Under the pieces are notes generated by a model that had not been told where the DNA came from, searched no databases, and saw only the letters and a list, made by a program, of their open reading frames with translations. Positions 25,232 through 34,069 of a DNA stretch of 64,000 nucleotides are shown in pieces. The stretch is from NCBI RefSeq assembly GCF_000203975.2, contig NZ_AFCF02000006.1, forward strand, positions 372,001 through 436,000. Reading direction: 5' to 3'. Positions within the stretch are counted from its first letter, which is position 1, and each line of letters begins with the position of its first letter. The DNA is from Leisingera sp. ANG1. GTDB lineage: Bacteria; Pseudomonadota; Alphaproteobacteria; Rhodobacterales; Rhodobacteraceae. The position numbers and the translations under genes were made by a program.

Positions 25232-25702
25232 TCAGGAATAGACGATCTTGAGAATCTCGTAGGCGCGCTCGCCGCCGGGCGTGCGCACTTCCACACTGTC
25301 GCCTTCGTCCTTGCCGATCAAGGCGCGTGCAATCGGGGATTTGATGTTAAGAAGGCCGGATTCGATGTTGGCCTCATGCTCGCCCACGATCTGCCAGGTC
25401 TTTTCCTCGTCGGTGTCCTCGTCCACCACAGTGACCTTGGCGCCGAACTTGATGGCGCCGGACAGTTTGGCGGGGTTGATCACATCGGCCAGCGACAGGA
25501 TGCCTTCCAGCTCCTTGATGCGGCCCTCGATGAAGGACTGCTTTTCGCGGGCGGAATGGTATTCGGCGTTTTCCGACAGGTCGCCCAGCTCGCGCGCTTC
25601 GGCAATCGCCTGGATGATGGCCGGGCGTTCGACGGATTTCAGGTTCTTCAGTTCGCTTTCCAGCGCGGCGTGACCCGTGGGGGTCATCGGGATCTTTTCC
25701 AT
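25232..25702 (-). CDS. greA: Transcription elongation factor GreA
   Basis: Binds RNA polymerase and triggers cleavage of the RNA 3' end in stalled complexes. 156 residues, the usual size. The N-terminal coiled coil holds the acidic tip region around [20 protein letters not shown], where the conserved acidic residues at the tip are visible. The C-terminal domain ends in [16 protein letters not shown] chose the ATG giving [11 protein letters not shown], the family start; a longer reading is only leader sequence. The 245-bp leader to the next upstream gene holds a strong hairpin. Confidence 0.96.
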   Translation of the reverse strand: MEKIPMTPTGHAALESELKNLKSVERPAIIQAIAEARELGDLSENAEYHSAREKQSFIEGRIKELEGILSLADVINPAKLSGAIKFGAKVTVVDEDTDEEKTWQIVGEHEANIESGLLNIKSPIARALIGKDEGDSVEVRTPGGERAYEILKIVYS

Positions 25703-25750
25703 GTGATTGGTCCAGGTCGCTCTATTGTTCTTGTCAGTATGAAAACCGCA

Positions 25751-25774
25751 GCCCCGCAGCATGTGCCGCGGGGC
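25751..25774 (-). terminator. GC-rich hairpin upstream of greA
   Basis: On the minus strand GCCCCGC, an inner GC-pair loop and GCGGGGC form a strong stem, followed by TGCGGTTTTC. It lies 170 bases past the glyoxalase-fold gene and about 50 bases ahead of greA, so it may end the upstream transcript or act as a greA leader attenuator. The T-run is weak (TTTT). Confidence 0.5.
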
Positions 25775-25947
25775 CTCCGGTCCGGTTGACAAATACCTGA
25801 CCCAATCCTGCGCCTGAATTCAAGTGGCCGCAGGGCTTTGCCGCACGCAATTCCGCCTAACGCGGCAGATTGTGCGGGTTTTCCACAGGTTTGCGCGGAA
25901 AAATGCCGCGGGCAGGGGAGCCGGACCTTGCCGCCAGCCACAGCAGA

Positions 25948-26328
25948 TCAATCATATTGAACCGCCTCGTATTCGATGCCGTTCTCGTCATGGAAGTAGA
26001 ACCGGCGGCCCGGCTCATAATCGCCGTGGTTTATCGGCGTGAAGCCCGCGGCCTTCACCGCGGCCTCAGTGGCGTCCAGATCATCAACGATCACCGCCAG
26101 ATGGTTCAGCCCGCCAATGATGCCATAGCTTTCCGGCGCTTGACCTGCTGCAGTGCGCGGGGTGTAAAGCGCGAGGTAGCTGTTTTCGCCGCCCACATGC
26201 ACGGTGTAGCCGCTGTTTTTGGCTTCACCCTCCCAGCGCACATGCCAGCCAAAGATCTTTTCCATCCAGGCGGCGGTGCCATTGGGGTCTGCCACGGTGA
26301 CATTTGCGTGTTCCAAAACTGCGCTCAT
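25948..26328 (-). CDS. VOC (glyoxalase/bleomycin-resistance fold) protein
   Basis: A 126-residue vicinal-oxygen-chelate protein. Two beta-alpha-beta-beta-beta halves are visible, beginning LEHANVTVADPNGTAAWME and GGLNHLAVIVDDLDATEAA and ending FYFHDENGIEYEAVQYD; the His and Glu positions fit metal ligands. The substrate is unknown. The ATG has a strong AGGAG 7 bases ahead. It is divergent from soxR, and a promoter with a 19-base spacer overlapped by an inverted repeat precedes it, so SoxR activation under redox stress is likely. Confidence 0.9.
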   Translation of the reverse strand: MSAVLEHANVTVADPNGTAAWMEKIFGWHVRWEGEAKNSGYTVHVGGENSYLALYTPRTAAGQAPESYGIIGGLNHLAVIVDDLDATEAAVKAAGFTPINHGDYEPGRRFYFHDENGIEYEAVQYD

Positions 26329-26372
26329 TGAAAATCTCCTTCTCATCTTGAGCAAACCTGTTGATGCGACTC

Positions 26373-26403
26373 ACCGTAATTCCTAAACCTAACTTTAGCT
26401 CAA
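26373..26403 (-). promoter_or_regulatory. SoxR-type promoter of the VOC gene
   Basis: On the minus strand: TTGAGC (-35 like, 26398-26403), a 19-base spacer (26379-26397), then TACGGT (-10 like, 26373-26378). MerR-family regulators act on such long spacers. Within it lies the inverted repeat CTAAA-N6-TTTAG (26383-26398). The regulator gene soxR is divergent. The half-sites differ from the textbook SoxR box, so this is an inference from geometry. Confidence 0.5.
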
Positions 26404-26426
26404 GCAATTTCTTCAGGGAGTGCGCC

Positions 26427-26906
26427 ATGCCCCAATCCGCAGGCATTTCCATCGGCTACCTGGCCGAACGCACCGGCCTCGCCGTGTCCGCGATCCGCTA
26501 CTACGAGGCGCAAGGCCTGGTGGAGCCTTGGCGCAACACAGGCGGCCAGCGGCGCTTTCACCGGGCCGACATCCGGCGGCTCAGCTTCATCATGATTGCG
26601 CAGCAGTTCGGCTTCTCGCTGCCGGAAATCCGCGGCTTCCTGCGCAGCCTGCCGGGCAGCCGCACACCGACCAAGGACGACTGGGCCCGCATTTCGGAAG
26701 ACTTCCGCAGCCACCTGGACCAGCGAATCGAAACCCTGGTCAAACTGCGCGACAATCTGGACGGCTGCATAGGCTGCGGCTGTCTTTCGCTTCCGAATTG
26801 CAAACTTTACAACCCTGAAGACCGGGCGGCACAGAAGGGGCAGGGACCCCGGTATCTAATGGGAGACCGGCCTGAGACAGAGGCTGAGGCGGAAAATGAT
26901 CCTTGA
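26427..26906 (+). CDS. soxR: Redox-sensitive transcriptional activator SoxR
   Basis: MerR-family regulator that senses redox-cycling drugs and superoxide through a 2Fe-2S cluster. 159 residues. The N-terminal winged helix reads SIGYLAERTGLAVSAIRYYE, with a dimer helix after it. The cluster cysteines are Cys114, Cys117, Cys119 and Cys125 (CIGCGCLSLPNC), exactly the SoxR spacing. CAGGGAG precedes the chosen ATG; an upstream in-frame ATG has none. It is divergent from a VOC-family gene; in bacteria outside the enterics SoxR usually controls such neighbours directly rather than soxS, and no soxS is seen. Confidence 0.96.
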   Translation: MPQSAGISIGYLAERTGLAVSAIRYYEAQGLVEPWRNTGGQRRFHRADIRRLSFIMIAQQFGFSLPEIRGFLRSLPGSRTPTKDDWARISEDFRSHLDQRIETLVKLRDNLDGCIGCGCLSLPNCKLYNPEDRAAQKGQGPRYLMGDRPETEAEAENDP

Positions 26907-27074
26907 GTGACGAAAATGGACGCACTTTTTGTCTCAGTTGCCTGTTTTACAGGTGTTTGACGCGGAGTTTGGATTGACCCATGGGGGCGCCAAACGATAA
27001 GCACCGCGAAAGAAAATTGCGCCCGCAGTGTGTTGTGGGGCCGGTAGCGAATAGAAAGCCAAGGAGCGCCGCAA

Positions 27075-28724
27075 ATGGCCGAGATTGAACGCGAAGCGAT
27101 GGAATACGACGTGGTGATCGTCGGGGCCGGCCCTGCTGGTCTGTCTGCGGCCATCCGCCTGAAACAGCTGGACGCCGACCTGCAGGTCGTGGTCCTGGAA
27201 AAAGGCTCCGAAGTCGGCGCGCATATCCTGTCCGGCGCGGTGCTGGATCCGTGCGGCCTGAACGCGCTGATCCCCGACTGGAAGGAAAAGGGCGCGCCGC
27301 TGAACGTCGAAGTGAAGGAAGACAACTTCCTGATGCTGGGCGAAGCCGGCCAGGTCCGCATCCCCAACTTCCCGATGCCGCCGCTGATGAACAACCACGG
27401 CAACTACATCGTCTCCATGGGCAACGTCTGCCGCTGGATGGCGGAGCAGGCCGAGGAAATGGGCGTCGAGATCTTCCCGGGCATGGCCTGCTCTGAGCTG
27501 GTTTATGGCGAGAACGGCGAAGTCAAAGGCGTGGTTGCCGGTGAATTCGGCAAGAACCCCGACGGCACCCCCGGCCCGGCTTATGAGCCCGGCATGGAAC
27601 TGCACGGCAAATACGTCTTCCTGAGCGAAGGCGTGCGCGGCTCGCTCTCCAAGGAAGTGATTGCCAAATACGGCCTGTCTGACGGCAAAGAGCCGCAGAA
27701 ATACGGCGTCGGCATGAAAGAGATCTGGGAGATCGACCCGGCCAAGCACAAGGAAGGCACCGTCACCCACACCATGGGTTGGCCGCTGGGCTCCAACGCG
27801 GGCGGCGGCTCGTTCATCTACCACCTGGACAACAACCAGGTTTATGTGGGCTTCGTGGTGCACCTGAACTACAAGAACCCGCACCTGTTCCCCTACATGG
27901 AATTCCAGCGCTTCAAGCACCACCCGGTGGTTGCCGACCTGCTGAAGGGCGGCAAGCGTGTGGCCTATGGCGCCCGTGCCATCACCGAAGGCGGCTGGCA
28001 GTCGATGCCGAAACTGGTCGCACCGGGCGTGGCGCTGCTGGGCTGTTCCGCGGGCATGGTCAACGTGCCGCGCATCAAGGGCAACCACAATGCGATGCTG
28101 TCGGGCAAGGCCGCGGCCGAAGCCGCCTTTGACGCGATCAAGGCTGAGCGTTCGGGTGACGAGCTGACCGCCTATGAGGCGGACGTGCGCGACGGCGCCA
28201 TTGGCAAGGACCTCAAGATGGTCCGCAACGTCAAGCCGATGTGGTCCAAATGGGGCCTCACCGCGTCGCTGGCGCTGGGCGGCCTGGACATGTGGACCAA
28301 CAACCTGTTTGGCTTCTCCTTCTTCGGCACCCTGGGCCACGGCAAGAACGACGCCCAGTCGACCGAGGAAGCCTCCAAGCACAAGCCCATCGACTACCCC
28401 AAGCCCGATGGCGTGCTGTCGTTTGACCGCCTGACCAACGTCAGCTTCTCGATGACCAACCACGAGGAAAGCCAGCCCTGCCACCTGCGCCTGGGCAATG
28501 AGGACACCCCGATCTCGGTCAACCTGCCGAAATTCGCGGAACCGGCGCAGCGCTACTGCCCGGCCGGTGTCTACGAGGTGGTCGAAAAGGACGGCAAGCC
28601 GGAGTTCGTGGTGAACTTCCAGAACTGCGTCCACTGCAAGACCTGCGACATCAAGGACCCGTCCCAGAACATCACCTGGACCACGCCGCAGGGCGGCGAC
28701 GGCCCGAACTACCCGAACATGTAA
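27075..28724 (+). CDS. Electron-transfer flavoprotein:ubiquinone oxidoreductase
   Basis: Membrane-associated flavo-iron-sulfur enzyme that passes electrons from ETF (fed by acyl-CoA dehydrogenases) to ubiquinone. At 549 residues it is full length. FAD motif VVIVGAGPAGLSAAIRLKQ at the N-terminus; the C-terminal 4Fe-4S binding part is CPAGVYEV and then FQNCVHCKTCDIKDP. AAGGAGCGCC precedes the ATG. The stop overlaps the next ATG by one base (TAATG), which couples the DUF1493 gene to it. It would serve the dehydrogenase at 14515 among others. Confidence 0.96.
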   Translation: MAEIEREAMEYDVVIVGAGPAGLSAAIRLKQLDADLQVVVLEKGSEVGAHILSGAVLDPCGLNALIPDWKEKGAPLNVEVKEDNFLMLGEAGQVRIPNFPMPPLMNNHGNYIVSMGNVCRWMAEQAEEMGVEIFPGMACSELVYGENGEVKGVVAGEFGKNPDGTPGPAYEPGMELHGKYVFLSEGVRGSLSKEVIAKYGLSDGKEPQKYGVGMKEIWEIDPAKHKEGTVTHTMGWPLGSNAGGGSFIYHLDNNQVYVGFVVHLNYKNPHLFPYMEFQRFKHHPVVADLLKGGKRVAYGARAITEGGWQSMPKLVAPGVALLGCSAGMVNVPRIKGNHNAMLSGKAAAEAAFDAIKAERSGDELTAYEADVRDGAIGKDLKMVRNVKPMWSKWGLTASLALGGLDMWTNNLFGFSFFGTLGHGKNDAQSTEEASKHKPIDYPKPDGVLSFDRLTNVSFSMTNHEESQPCHLRLGNEDTPISVNLPKFAEPAQRYCPAGVYEVVEKDGKPEFVVNFQNCVHCKTCDIKDPSQNITWTTPQGGDGPNYPNM

Positions 28725-29149
28725 TGGGAACTGCGCTGCAGCAGGAAATTCTCGACTTTGCAGCGCAGTATTCATGCCGGAAACTCAAAGGCGTCGAACA
28801 GCATGATCTGTTCGGCGCCTTTGGCTTGGAAGGAGACGATGCAGACGAATTCCTGGAGGCTTTCTCAAAGCGGTTCAGCGTAGACCTGTCAGGCCTTCGC
28901 TGGGAGTTCCACTACAACGCTGATGAGCCGCCCGGCAGGCGGCGCGTGCTGCCGCTTGATGCGTCTGGCAAGGTCATCCCCTACCAGCCGATCACTTTGG
29001 AACTGCTCGAAAAAGCGGTTCTGGCTGGCAAATGGGACTACGCGTACCCGGAGCACACGATCAAGGACTTGGGGATTGCCGCTCTTCTACCTGATTGGCG
29101 TGTTGCAGCAGCTGTGCTGCTTGGCCTGTGCTGGGCTGTTTTCTGGTAG
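28724..29149 (+). CDS. DUF1493 family protein, C-terminal hydrophobic tail
   Basis: A 141-residue protein. The N-terminal part (LFGAFGLEGDDADEFLEAFSKRFSVDLSGLR) resembles the acyl-carrier-like helical DUF1493 domain, with GLEGDDADEF where a carrier serine would sit as DS; no serine is present there, so phosphopantetheine attachment is unlikely. The last 25 residues include a hydrophobic stretch (VAAAVLLGLCWAVFW), a possible membrane anchor. The ATG overlaps the ETF-QO stop by one base, so expression is coupled to electron-transfer metabolism. Function unknown. Confidence 0.72.
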   Translation: MGTALQQEILDFAAQYSCRKLKGVEQHDLFGAFGLEGDDADEFLEAFSKRFSVDLSGLRWEFHYNADEPPGRRRVLPLDASGKVIPYQPITLELLEKAVLAGKWDYAYPEHTIKDLGIAALLPDWRVAAAVLLGLCWAVFW

Positions 29150-29313
29150 GCGAAGGGTCGCGCAAACCGGCAGAGGCGGCTTCACGCACGCGTTATTTTA
29201 TTGCACAAGGCTTGAAAACTGACAGCAGCGTGACCCAACGCCCATTGCGCGTTAACCGCCACGGGACTACGCTTCAATTCAGGCAAGAGCAGTAAACCGT
29301 AAGGGGGTCCCCA

Positions 29314-31029
29314 GTGCCCGTATCCATTCTTCGCACCCTGTCCTGTGCGGCCCTGATGGCCGCCGCCGCCGCACCCGCCGTGCAGGCCGAAGGACTGGCG
29401 GGATCCTACCTGGCCGGACGGGCCGCCACCTATGACAGCGACTTTGCCGCTGCGGCGCTTTATTACACGCAGGCGCTGGCGCGCGACCCGCAAAACCCGC
29501 TCTTGATGGAGAACGTGGTGTTCGCCCAGCTCGCCATGGGCAAGGCGGAGCTTGCCGTGCCAGTGGCCGAACGGCTGCGCCAGACCGGCGCCCGCAGCCA
29601 GGTGGCCAATATCGTCAGCGCCGGCGGCCTTGCCGCCAAGGGTGACTACCAGGCGATCCTGGACCGCGACCTGGAACGGGACGCCATTCACCCGCTGGTG
29701 GATGGCCTGCTCGAAGGCTGGGCGCATGTCGGCGCGGGCTCCGTCTCCAGCGCACTGGAAAGCTTTGACCGGCTCGCCAAGGACGGCAGCCTGAAACCCT
29801 TCGTGCTCTATCACCGCGCCCTGGCGCTGGCCTCCGCCGGCGACTACGGCGGGGCGGAAGCGCTGTTTGCCGAAGAGAACGGGCGCCTGGCCACCCTCAG
29901 CCGCCGCGCTGCGGTGGCGCGGGTTCAGATCCTGTCGCAGCTCGGCCGCAATGATGACGCCCGCGAGGCGCTGGCCGCCGCCTTCGGCAGCAGCCTCGAT
30001 CCAGGGCTCGAGGCGCTGGATGCACAGCTCGCCGCTGGGGAAACCCTGGCCTATACCATCGCCCCCAGCCCGCAGGACGGCATTGCCGAGGTGTTCTTCA
30101 CCCTTGGTGCGGCGCTGAACGGCGATACCGCCAATGACTATGTGCTGATGTATGCCCGCATGGCGGCTTCGCTGCGCCCGGACCATGTGGATGCGATCCT
30201 GCTCAGCGCGGGCCTGCTGGACCAGCTGGGCCGGTATGAGCTGTCGGTTGCCACCTACAAGCAGGTGCCAAGCAGCCACCCCGACTATCACGCCGCCGAA
30301 ATGGGCCGCGCCGAGGCCCTGCGCCGCGCCGCCAAGCCGGACGCCGCCATCGAAGTGCTGGAGAAACTGGCCCGCGACTTCCCGGAACAGCCCAGCGTCT
30401 ACATCAGCCTTGGCGACCTGTTGCGCCAGCAGGAGGATTACGCCGCTGCCGCCCGCGCTTATGACAAGGCGCTGGACAAGACGCCGGAGGATTCTTCCAG
30501 CCGCTGGTTCCTGTTCTATGCCCGCGGCATCTGCCATGAACGGCTGGACCAGTGGCCGCAGGCTGAGGCTGACTTCCGCGCCTCGCTGGAACTGGATCCA
30601 AACCGGCCGCAGGTACTGAACTACCTCGGCTATTCGCTGGTCGAGAAAAGCAGCAAGCTGGATGAGGCGCTGGACATGATCGAACGCGCCGTCGCCGCAC
30701 GCCCCGACTCCGGTTTCATCGTCGACTCCTTAGGCTGGGTGCTCTACCGCATGGGCAAGTTTGACGAGGCCGTCGCCCATATGGAACGCGCCGTGGAGCT
30801 GATGCCGGTGGACCCGGTGGTCAACGACCACCTGGGTGATGTCTACTGGGCCGTGGGCCGCGCGCGCGAGGCGGAATTCCAGTGGAAACGCGCGCTCTCC
30901 TTCATCGACCCTGAGGACACGGATGGCGAAGCGGACCCCGAGCGCATCCGCCGCAAGCTGGAGGTGGGCCTGGACGCGGTGCTGGCCGAGGAAGGCGCGC
31001 AGCCCCTGAAGGTCGCCAATGGCGGCTGA
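29314..31029 (+). CDS. Periplasmic TPR-repeat protein
   Basis: A 571-residue exported protein built of tetratricopeptide repeats. The signal peptide spans about residues 1-25 (cleavage after AVQAEG). TPR units are readable from about 35 (YDSDFAAAALYYTQALARDP) and most clearly in the C-terminal half, for example NYLGYSLVEKSSKLDEALD and SLGWVLYRMGKFDEAVAHME. I chose the GTG preceded by AAGGGGG; it gives the signal peptide. ispE starts 11 bases before its stop in another frame, so the two are coupled. TPR proteins serve assembly or transport; the partner is unknown. Confidence 0.85.
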   Translation: MPVSILRTLSCAALMAAAAAPAVQAEGLAGSYLAGRAATYDSDFAAAALYYTQALARDPQNPLLMENVVFAQLAMGKAELAVPVAERLRQTGARSQVANIVSAGGLAAKGDYQAILDRDLERDAIHPLVDGLLEGWAHVGAGSVSSALESFDRLAKDGSLKPFVLYHRALALASAGDYGGAEALFAEENGRLATLSRRAAVARVQILSQLGRNDDAREALAAAFGSSLDPGLEALDAQLAAGETLAYTIAPSPQDGIAEVFFTLGAALNGDTANDYVLMYARMAASLRPDHVDAILLSAGLLDQLGRYELSVATYKQVPSSHPDYHAAEMGRAEALRRAAKPDAAIEVLEKLARDFPEQPSVYISLGDLLRQQEDYAAAARAYDKALDKTPEDSSSRWFLFYARGICHERLDQWPQAEADFRASLELDPNRPQVLNYLGYSLVEKSSKLDEALDMIERAVAARPDSGFIVDSLGWVLYRMGKFDEAVAHMERAVELMPVDPVVNDHLGDVYWAVGRAREAEFQWKRALSFIDPEDTDGEADPERIRRKLEVGLDAVLAEEGAQPLKVANGG

Positions 31030-31840
31030 GGTCGCGGCACCCGCCAAGATCAACCTGACCCTGCATGTGACCGGCCGCCGCGAGGACGGCTACCACCTTC
31101 TGGATTCGCTGGTGGTCTTTGCGGACACCGGCGACCGCTTGCGGCTTGAACCGGGACAGGAACTGTCGCTGCAGGTCTCCGGCCTGTTTGCGGAAGGGGT
31201 GCCTGCGGATGAGCGGAACCTGGTGTGGAGAGCCGCCGCTGCTGCGGGCTGGACCGGCAAGATCAGCTTGGACAAGCAGCTGCCCCACGGCGCCGGCATA
31301 GGCGGCGGCTCGTCCGACGCTGCGGCGGCCTTGCGCGCAATTGCCAGCCAGGGCGGCAGTATCCCCGAAGAATTGCCGCTGAAACTGGGTGCCGATGTGC
31401 CAGTCTGCGTGGCGGCACGGGCGTCCCGGATGCGGGGCATCGGCGAACAAGTGATGCCGGTGGACCTGCCGGACCTGCACGCGCTGCTGGTCAATCCGGG
31501 CGCACATGTCCCGACAGGGGCCGTGTTCTCTGCGCTTGCTTCGCGCTACAACGCTCCGATGCCGCAGGACATCCCTGCTTTCACGTCAGGTGAAGACTGC
31601 GCCGCCTGGCTAGCCGAACAGCGCAACGACCTGGAGGTTCCGGCGATCACCGTTGCGCCGGAAATCGGCCGGGTTCTGTCGGACCTGCGCAGCTCCCGCC
31701 AGGCCTTGCTGGCCCGGATGTCAGGCTCCGGCGCCACCTGCTTTGCGCTCTATCCTACGAAAAAGGCCGCCCATATGGCGGCCTATGAGATCGGGGCGGA
31801 ACATCCCGAGTGGTGGTGCAGTGCGGTCACCCTGACCTGA
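31019..31840 (+). CDS. ispE: 4-diphosphocytidyl-2-C-methyl-D-erythritol kinase
   Basis: GHMP kinase of the non-mevalonate isoprenoid route. 273 residues. APAKINLTLHVTGRREDGYH marks the N-terminus and the ATP-binding GHMP motif is LPHGAGIGGGSSDAAAAL (about 88-105); MSGSGATCFALY closes the domain. The start overlaps the TPR gene by 11 bases. A polyprenyl diphosphate synthase on the other strand 179 bases downstream uses the products of this pathway, but the two converge. Confidence 0.95.
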   Translation: MAAEVAAPAKINLTLHVTGRREDGYHLLDSLVVFADTGDRLRLEPGQELSLQVSGLFAEGVPADERNLVWRAAAAAGWTGKISLDKQLPHGAGIGGGSSDAAAALRAIASQGGSIPEELPLKLGADVPVCVAARASRMRGIGEQVMPVDLPDLHALLVNPGAHVPTGAVFSALASRYNAPMPQDIPAFTSGEDCAAWLAEQRNDLEVPAITVAPEIGRVLSDLRSSRQALLARMSGSGATCFALYPTKKAAHMAAYEIGAEHPEWWCSAVTLT

Positions 31841-31863
31841 CCCGCCACTCTGCGGACAGGGCT

Positions 31864-31974
31864 CTCCCGCCCGCGGAACGGCGCATCGAAGATGCGTGCC
31901 CGCCGTTGGGCCCGGCGCTGCGCTGACACGCAGCGCGGCATCGTCTTGCCGCTTCTTTCTGGTTGAAAATACTC
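31864..31974 (+). repeat. 110-bp dispersed intergenic repeat, copy 2
   Basis: Second copy of the element at 24031-24140, in the same orientation, 23 bases after the ispE stop and ahead of the convergent polyprenyl synthase gene. It ends in TTGAAAATACTC. The bases after it form another hairpin, GAGGGGC-AAA-GCCCCTC (about 31996-32012). Differences from copy 1 often preserve pairing, for example CATCGAAGATG versus CATCGCAGATG. Confidence 0.75.
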
Positions 31975-32019
31975 TGGGGTGAGCGCCGCAGGCGCGAGGG
32001 GCAAAGCCCCTCCCGCGTA

Positions 32020-33018
32020 TCAGTTCAGCCGCGACACTACGTAGTCCGCCAGATCGCTCAGCATGGTGCGGATTTCGTGATCGGGCAGCACCTTCAGCGC
32101 CGCTCGCGCCTTGGCAGCCCAGCCATGGGCATCCTCACGGGTGGCTTCCAGCGTCTTGTATTTCGCCATCAGTGCCAGCGCCTGTTCCAGGTCGCCGTCT
32201 TCCTGCTTGCCCTTCTCGATGGTGCGGGTCCAGAACGCGCGCTCCTCCTCTGTCGCCTGCGCCACCGCCTTGATCACCGGCAGGGTCAGCTTGCGCTCGC
32301 GGAAGTCGTCGCCGACGTTTTTGCCGGTGGCTTTGCTGTCACCCTGATAATCCAGCAGGTCGTCAGCAATCTGGAAGGCAATCCCCAGCGCGTCGCCATA
32401 GTCGAACAGCGCCTTCACCTGTTCCTCCGGTGCGCCGGCAATCACCCCGCCAACTTCGGTCGCAGCCGAGAACAGCGCCGCGGTCTTGCCGCGCACCACC
32501 TGCAGATAGACGTCCTCATCTGTCTTCAGGTTCGACGCCGCGGTCATCTGCAGCACCTCACCCTCGGCAATGGTGGCAGAGGCGTTCGCCAGAATGTCCA
32601 GCACCCGCAGGCTTTCCGTCTCGACCATCAATTGGAAGCTGCGGGCAAACAGGTAATCGCCCACCAGCACGGAACTCTTGTTGTCCCACAGCAGGTTCGC
32701 CGTGGGGCGCCCGCGCCGCTGGCCGCTTTCATCCACCACATCGTCATGCAGCAGGGTCGCGGTGTGGATGAACTCCACCGTGGCCGCCAGTTTCAGGTGA
32801 TGGTCGCCCTCGTAACCGCACAGCCGCGCCGCCGCCAGCGTCAGCATCGGCCGCAGCCGCTTGCCGCCCGCCTCGACCAGATGTGCGGTCACTTCAGGGA
32901 TACGCGGCGCGTGTTTGGAGGCCATCCGGGTGCGGATCAGCGTGTTCACCGCGTCCAGTTCCTGGCTCAGCGTTGCGGCCAGCATCTCATGCGGTTTCCT
33001 GGTCATCACTTGGTCCAT
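32020..33018 (-). CDS. Polyprenyl (octa/decaprenyl) diphosphate synthase
   Basis: Trans-polyprenyl synthase of 332 residues that makes the side chain of ubiquinone. First aspartate motif HDDVVDESGQRRGRP, second FQIADDLLDYQGD, and GGKRLRPML near the N-terminus. The chain length (8 to 10 units) cannot be read from sequence; in Rhodobacteraceae the quinone is usually Q10. The start giving MDQVMTRKPHEML has GGGAAAG ahead; the later ATG at 33006 is possible. It is divergent from the DUF2007 gene. Confidence 0.92.
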   Translation of the reverse strand: MDQVMTRKPHEMLAATLSQELDAVNTLIRTRMASKHAPRIPEVTAHLVEAGGKRLRPMLTLAAARLCGYEGDHHLKLAATVEFIHTATLLHDDVVDESGQRRGRPTANLLWDNKSSVLVGDYLFARSFQLMVETESLRVLDILANASATIAEGEVLQMTAASNLKTDEDVYLQVVRGKTAALFSAATEVGGVIAGAPEEQVKALFDYGDALGIAFQIADDLLDYQGDSKATGKNVGDDFRERKLTLPVIKAVAQATEEERAFWTRTIEKGKQEDGDLEQALALMAKYKTLEATREDAHGWAAKARAALKVLPDHEIRTMLSDLADYVVSRLN

Positions 33019-33075
33019 CACTTTCCCGCTCGCAAGTCTCGACAAGGGGGACGCCTTGCCCTTAGATCCATCCCC

Positions 33076-33291
33076 ATGAAAGAGCTTCTGCGCAGCACCG
33101 ATCCGACGATCATGGCCTTTGCCTCCGCCCTCCTTGAGGGAGAGGATATAGACTGCTTTCAAATGGACGTAAATATGAGCATCCTGGAAGGCGGGATTGG
33201 AATTTTCCCGCGCCGTCTGATGGTTCACGAGGATGACTATGACGACGCGCTTGTGGTGATGCGCGACAACGAAATCCCGCTCGGGCGATGA
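33076..33291 (+). CDS. DUF2007 family small protein
   Basis: A 71-residue cytosolic protein of the DUF2007 (putative prokaryotic signal-transducing) family, with MKELLRSTDPTIMAFASALL at the N-terminus, a conserved acidic pair (GEDIDCFQMD) and RRLMVHEDDYDDALVVM. Its function is not known. It is divergent from the polyprenyl synthase and 10 bases ahead of the methyltransferase gene, and likely in one transcript with it. Confidence 0.88.
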   Translation: MKELLRSTDPTIMAFASALLEGEDIDCFQMDVNMSILEGGIGIFPRRLMVHEDDYDDALVVMRDNEIPLGR

Positions 33292-33301
33292 GGCCTGCAC
33301 G

Positions 33302-34069
33302 ATGACCGTCTTCCCTGAAGATGAGCTGACCCGCAACGGTTTCCTCGGCGGCAGGGTGCAGCTGTGGCAACCGGCGCGCGGCTACCGCGCCGGGGTAGAC
33401 CCGGTGCTGCTGGCAGCCGCCGCTCCCGCGCGGGGCGGGGAAGCGGTGCTGGAGCTGGGCTGCGGCGCCGGTCAGGCGCTTCTGTGCCTGGGCTACCGGG
33501 TGCCGGGGCTGTCGCTGGCGGGGGTGGAGCTGCAGGCGCCCTATGCGGATCTGGCCCGCCGCAACGCCCAGGCCAACGGTCAGGATATCGACGTCTTCGA
33601 GGCCGACCTTTCTGCCCTGCCGGAGGCATTGAAACAGCGCCAGTTTCACCACGTCATTGCCAATCCGCCGTACTACAAGGCGGGTGCCCACAGCCAAGCC
33701 CACGACGACGGCCGCAAGCTGGCGCTGGGGGAGGGCACGCCGCTGGCGGACTGGATTACCGCTGCGGCCCGCCGCCTCGCGCCCAAAGGCTATCTGCACA
33801 TGATCCAGCGGGCCGACCGGCTGCCGGACATGCTGGCCGGATGCAGCGGCGTTCTGGGGTCCATAGAGGTGCTGCCGCTGGCGCCGCGCCAGGCCCGTGC
33901 GGCAGAGCTGGTGATCCTGCGGGCACGCAAGGGCGGACGGGCGGATTTCCGGCTGCACGCGCCGCTGATTCTACACCAAGGCACCCGGCATGACCGTGAT
34001 GGAGACAGCTACCGCGCGGAAATCAGTGCCATCCTGCGCGACGGCGCGGCCTTGCCCTGGCCCGCCTGA
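33302..34069 (+). CDS. tRNA1(Val) (adenine-N6)-methyltransferase-like protein
   Basis: A 255-residue SAM-dependent methyltransferase of the TrmN6/YfiC type, which methylates A37 of tRNA-Val or a similar base. Motif I is VLELGCGAGQALLCLG (about 50-65) and the catalytic NPPY motif is HVIANPPYYKAG (about 118-129), typical of N6-adenine/N4-cytosine enzymes. The N-terminal RVQLWQPARGYRAGVDPVLL is a TrmN6-like substrate region. It may be co-transcribed with the DUF2007 gene. The exact RNA target is inferred. Confidence 0.85.
   Translation: MTVFPEDELTRNGFLGGRVQLWQPARGYRAGVDPVLLAAAAPARGGEAVLELGCGAGQALLCLGYRVPGLSLAGVELQAPYADLARRNAQANGQDIDVFEADLSALPEALKQRQFHHVIANPPYYKAGAHSQAHDDGRKLALGEGTPLADWITAAARRLAPKGYLHMIQRADRLPDMLAGCSGVLGSIEVLPLAPRQARAAELVILRARKGGRADFRLHAPLILHQGTRHDRDGDSYRAEISAILRDGAALPWPA

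Noticed and set aside
26934-28775. 613-codon minus-strand frame antisense to ETF-QO
   Set aside because: The protein has no sensible motifs and the ETF-QO frame is well supported.
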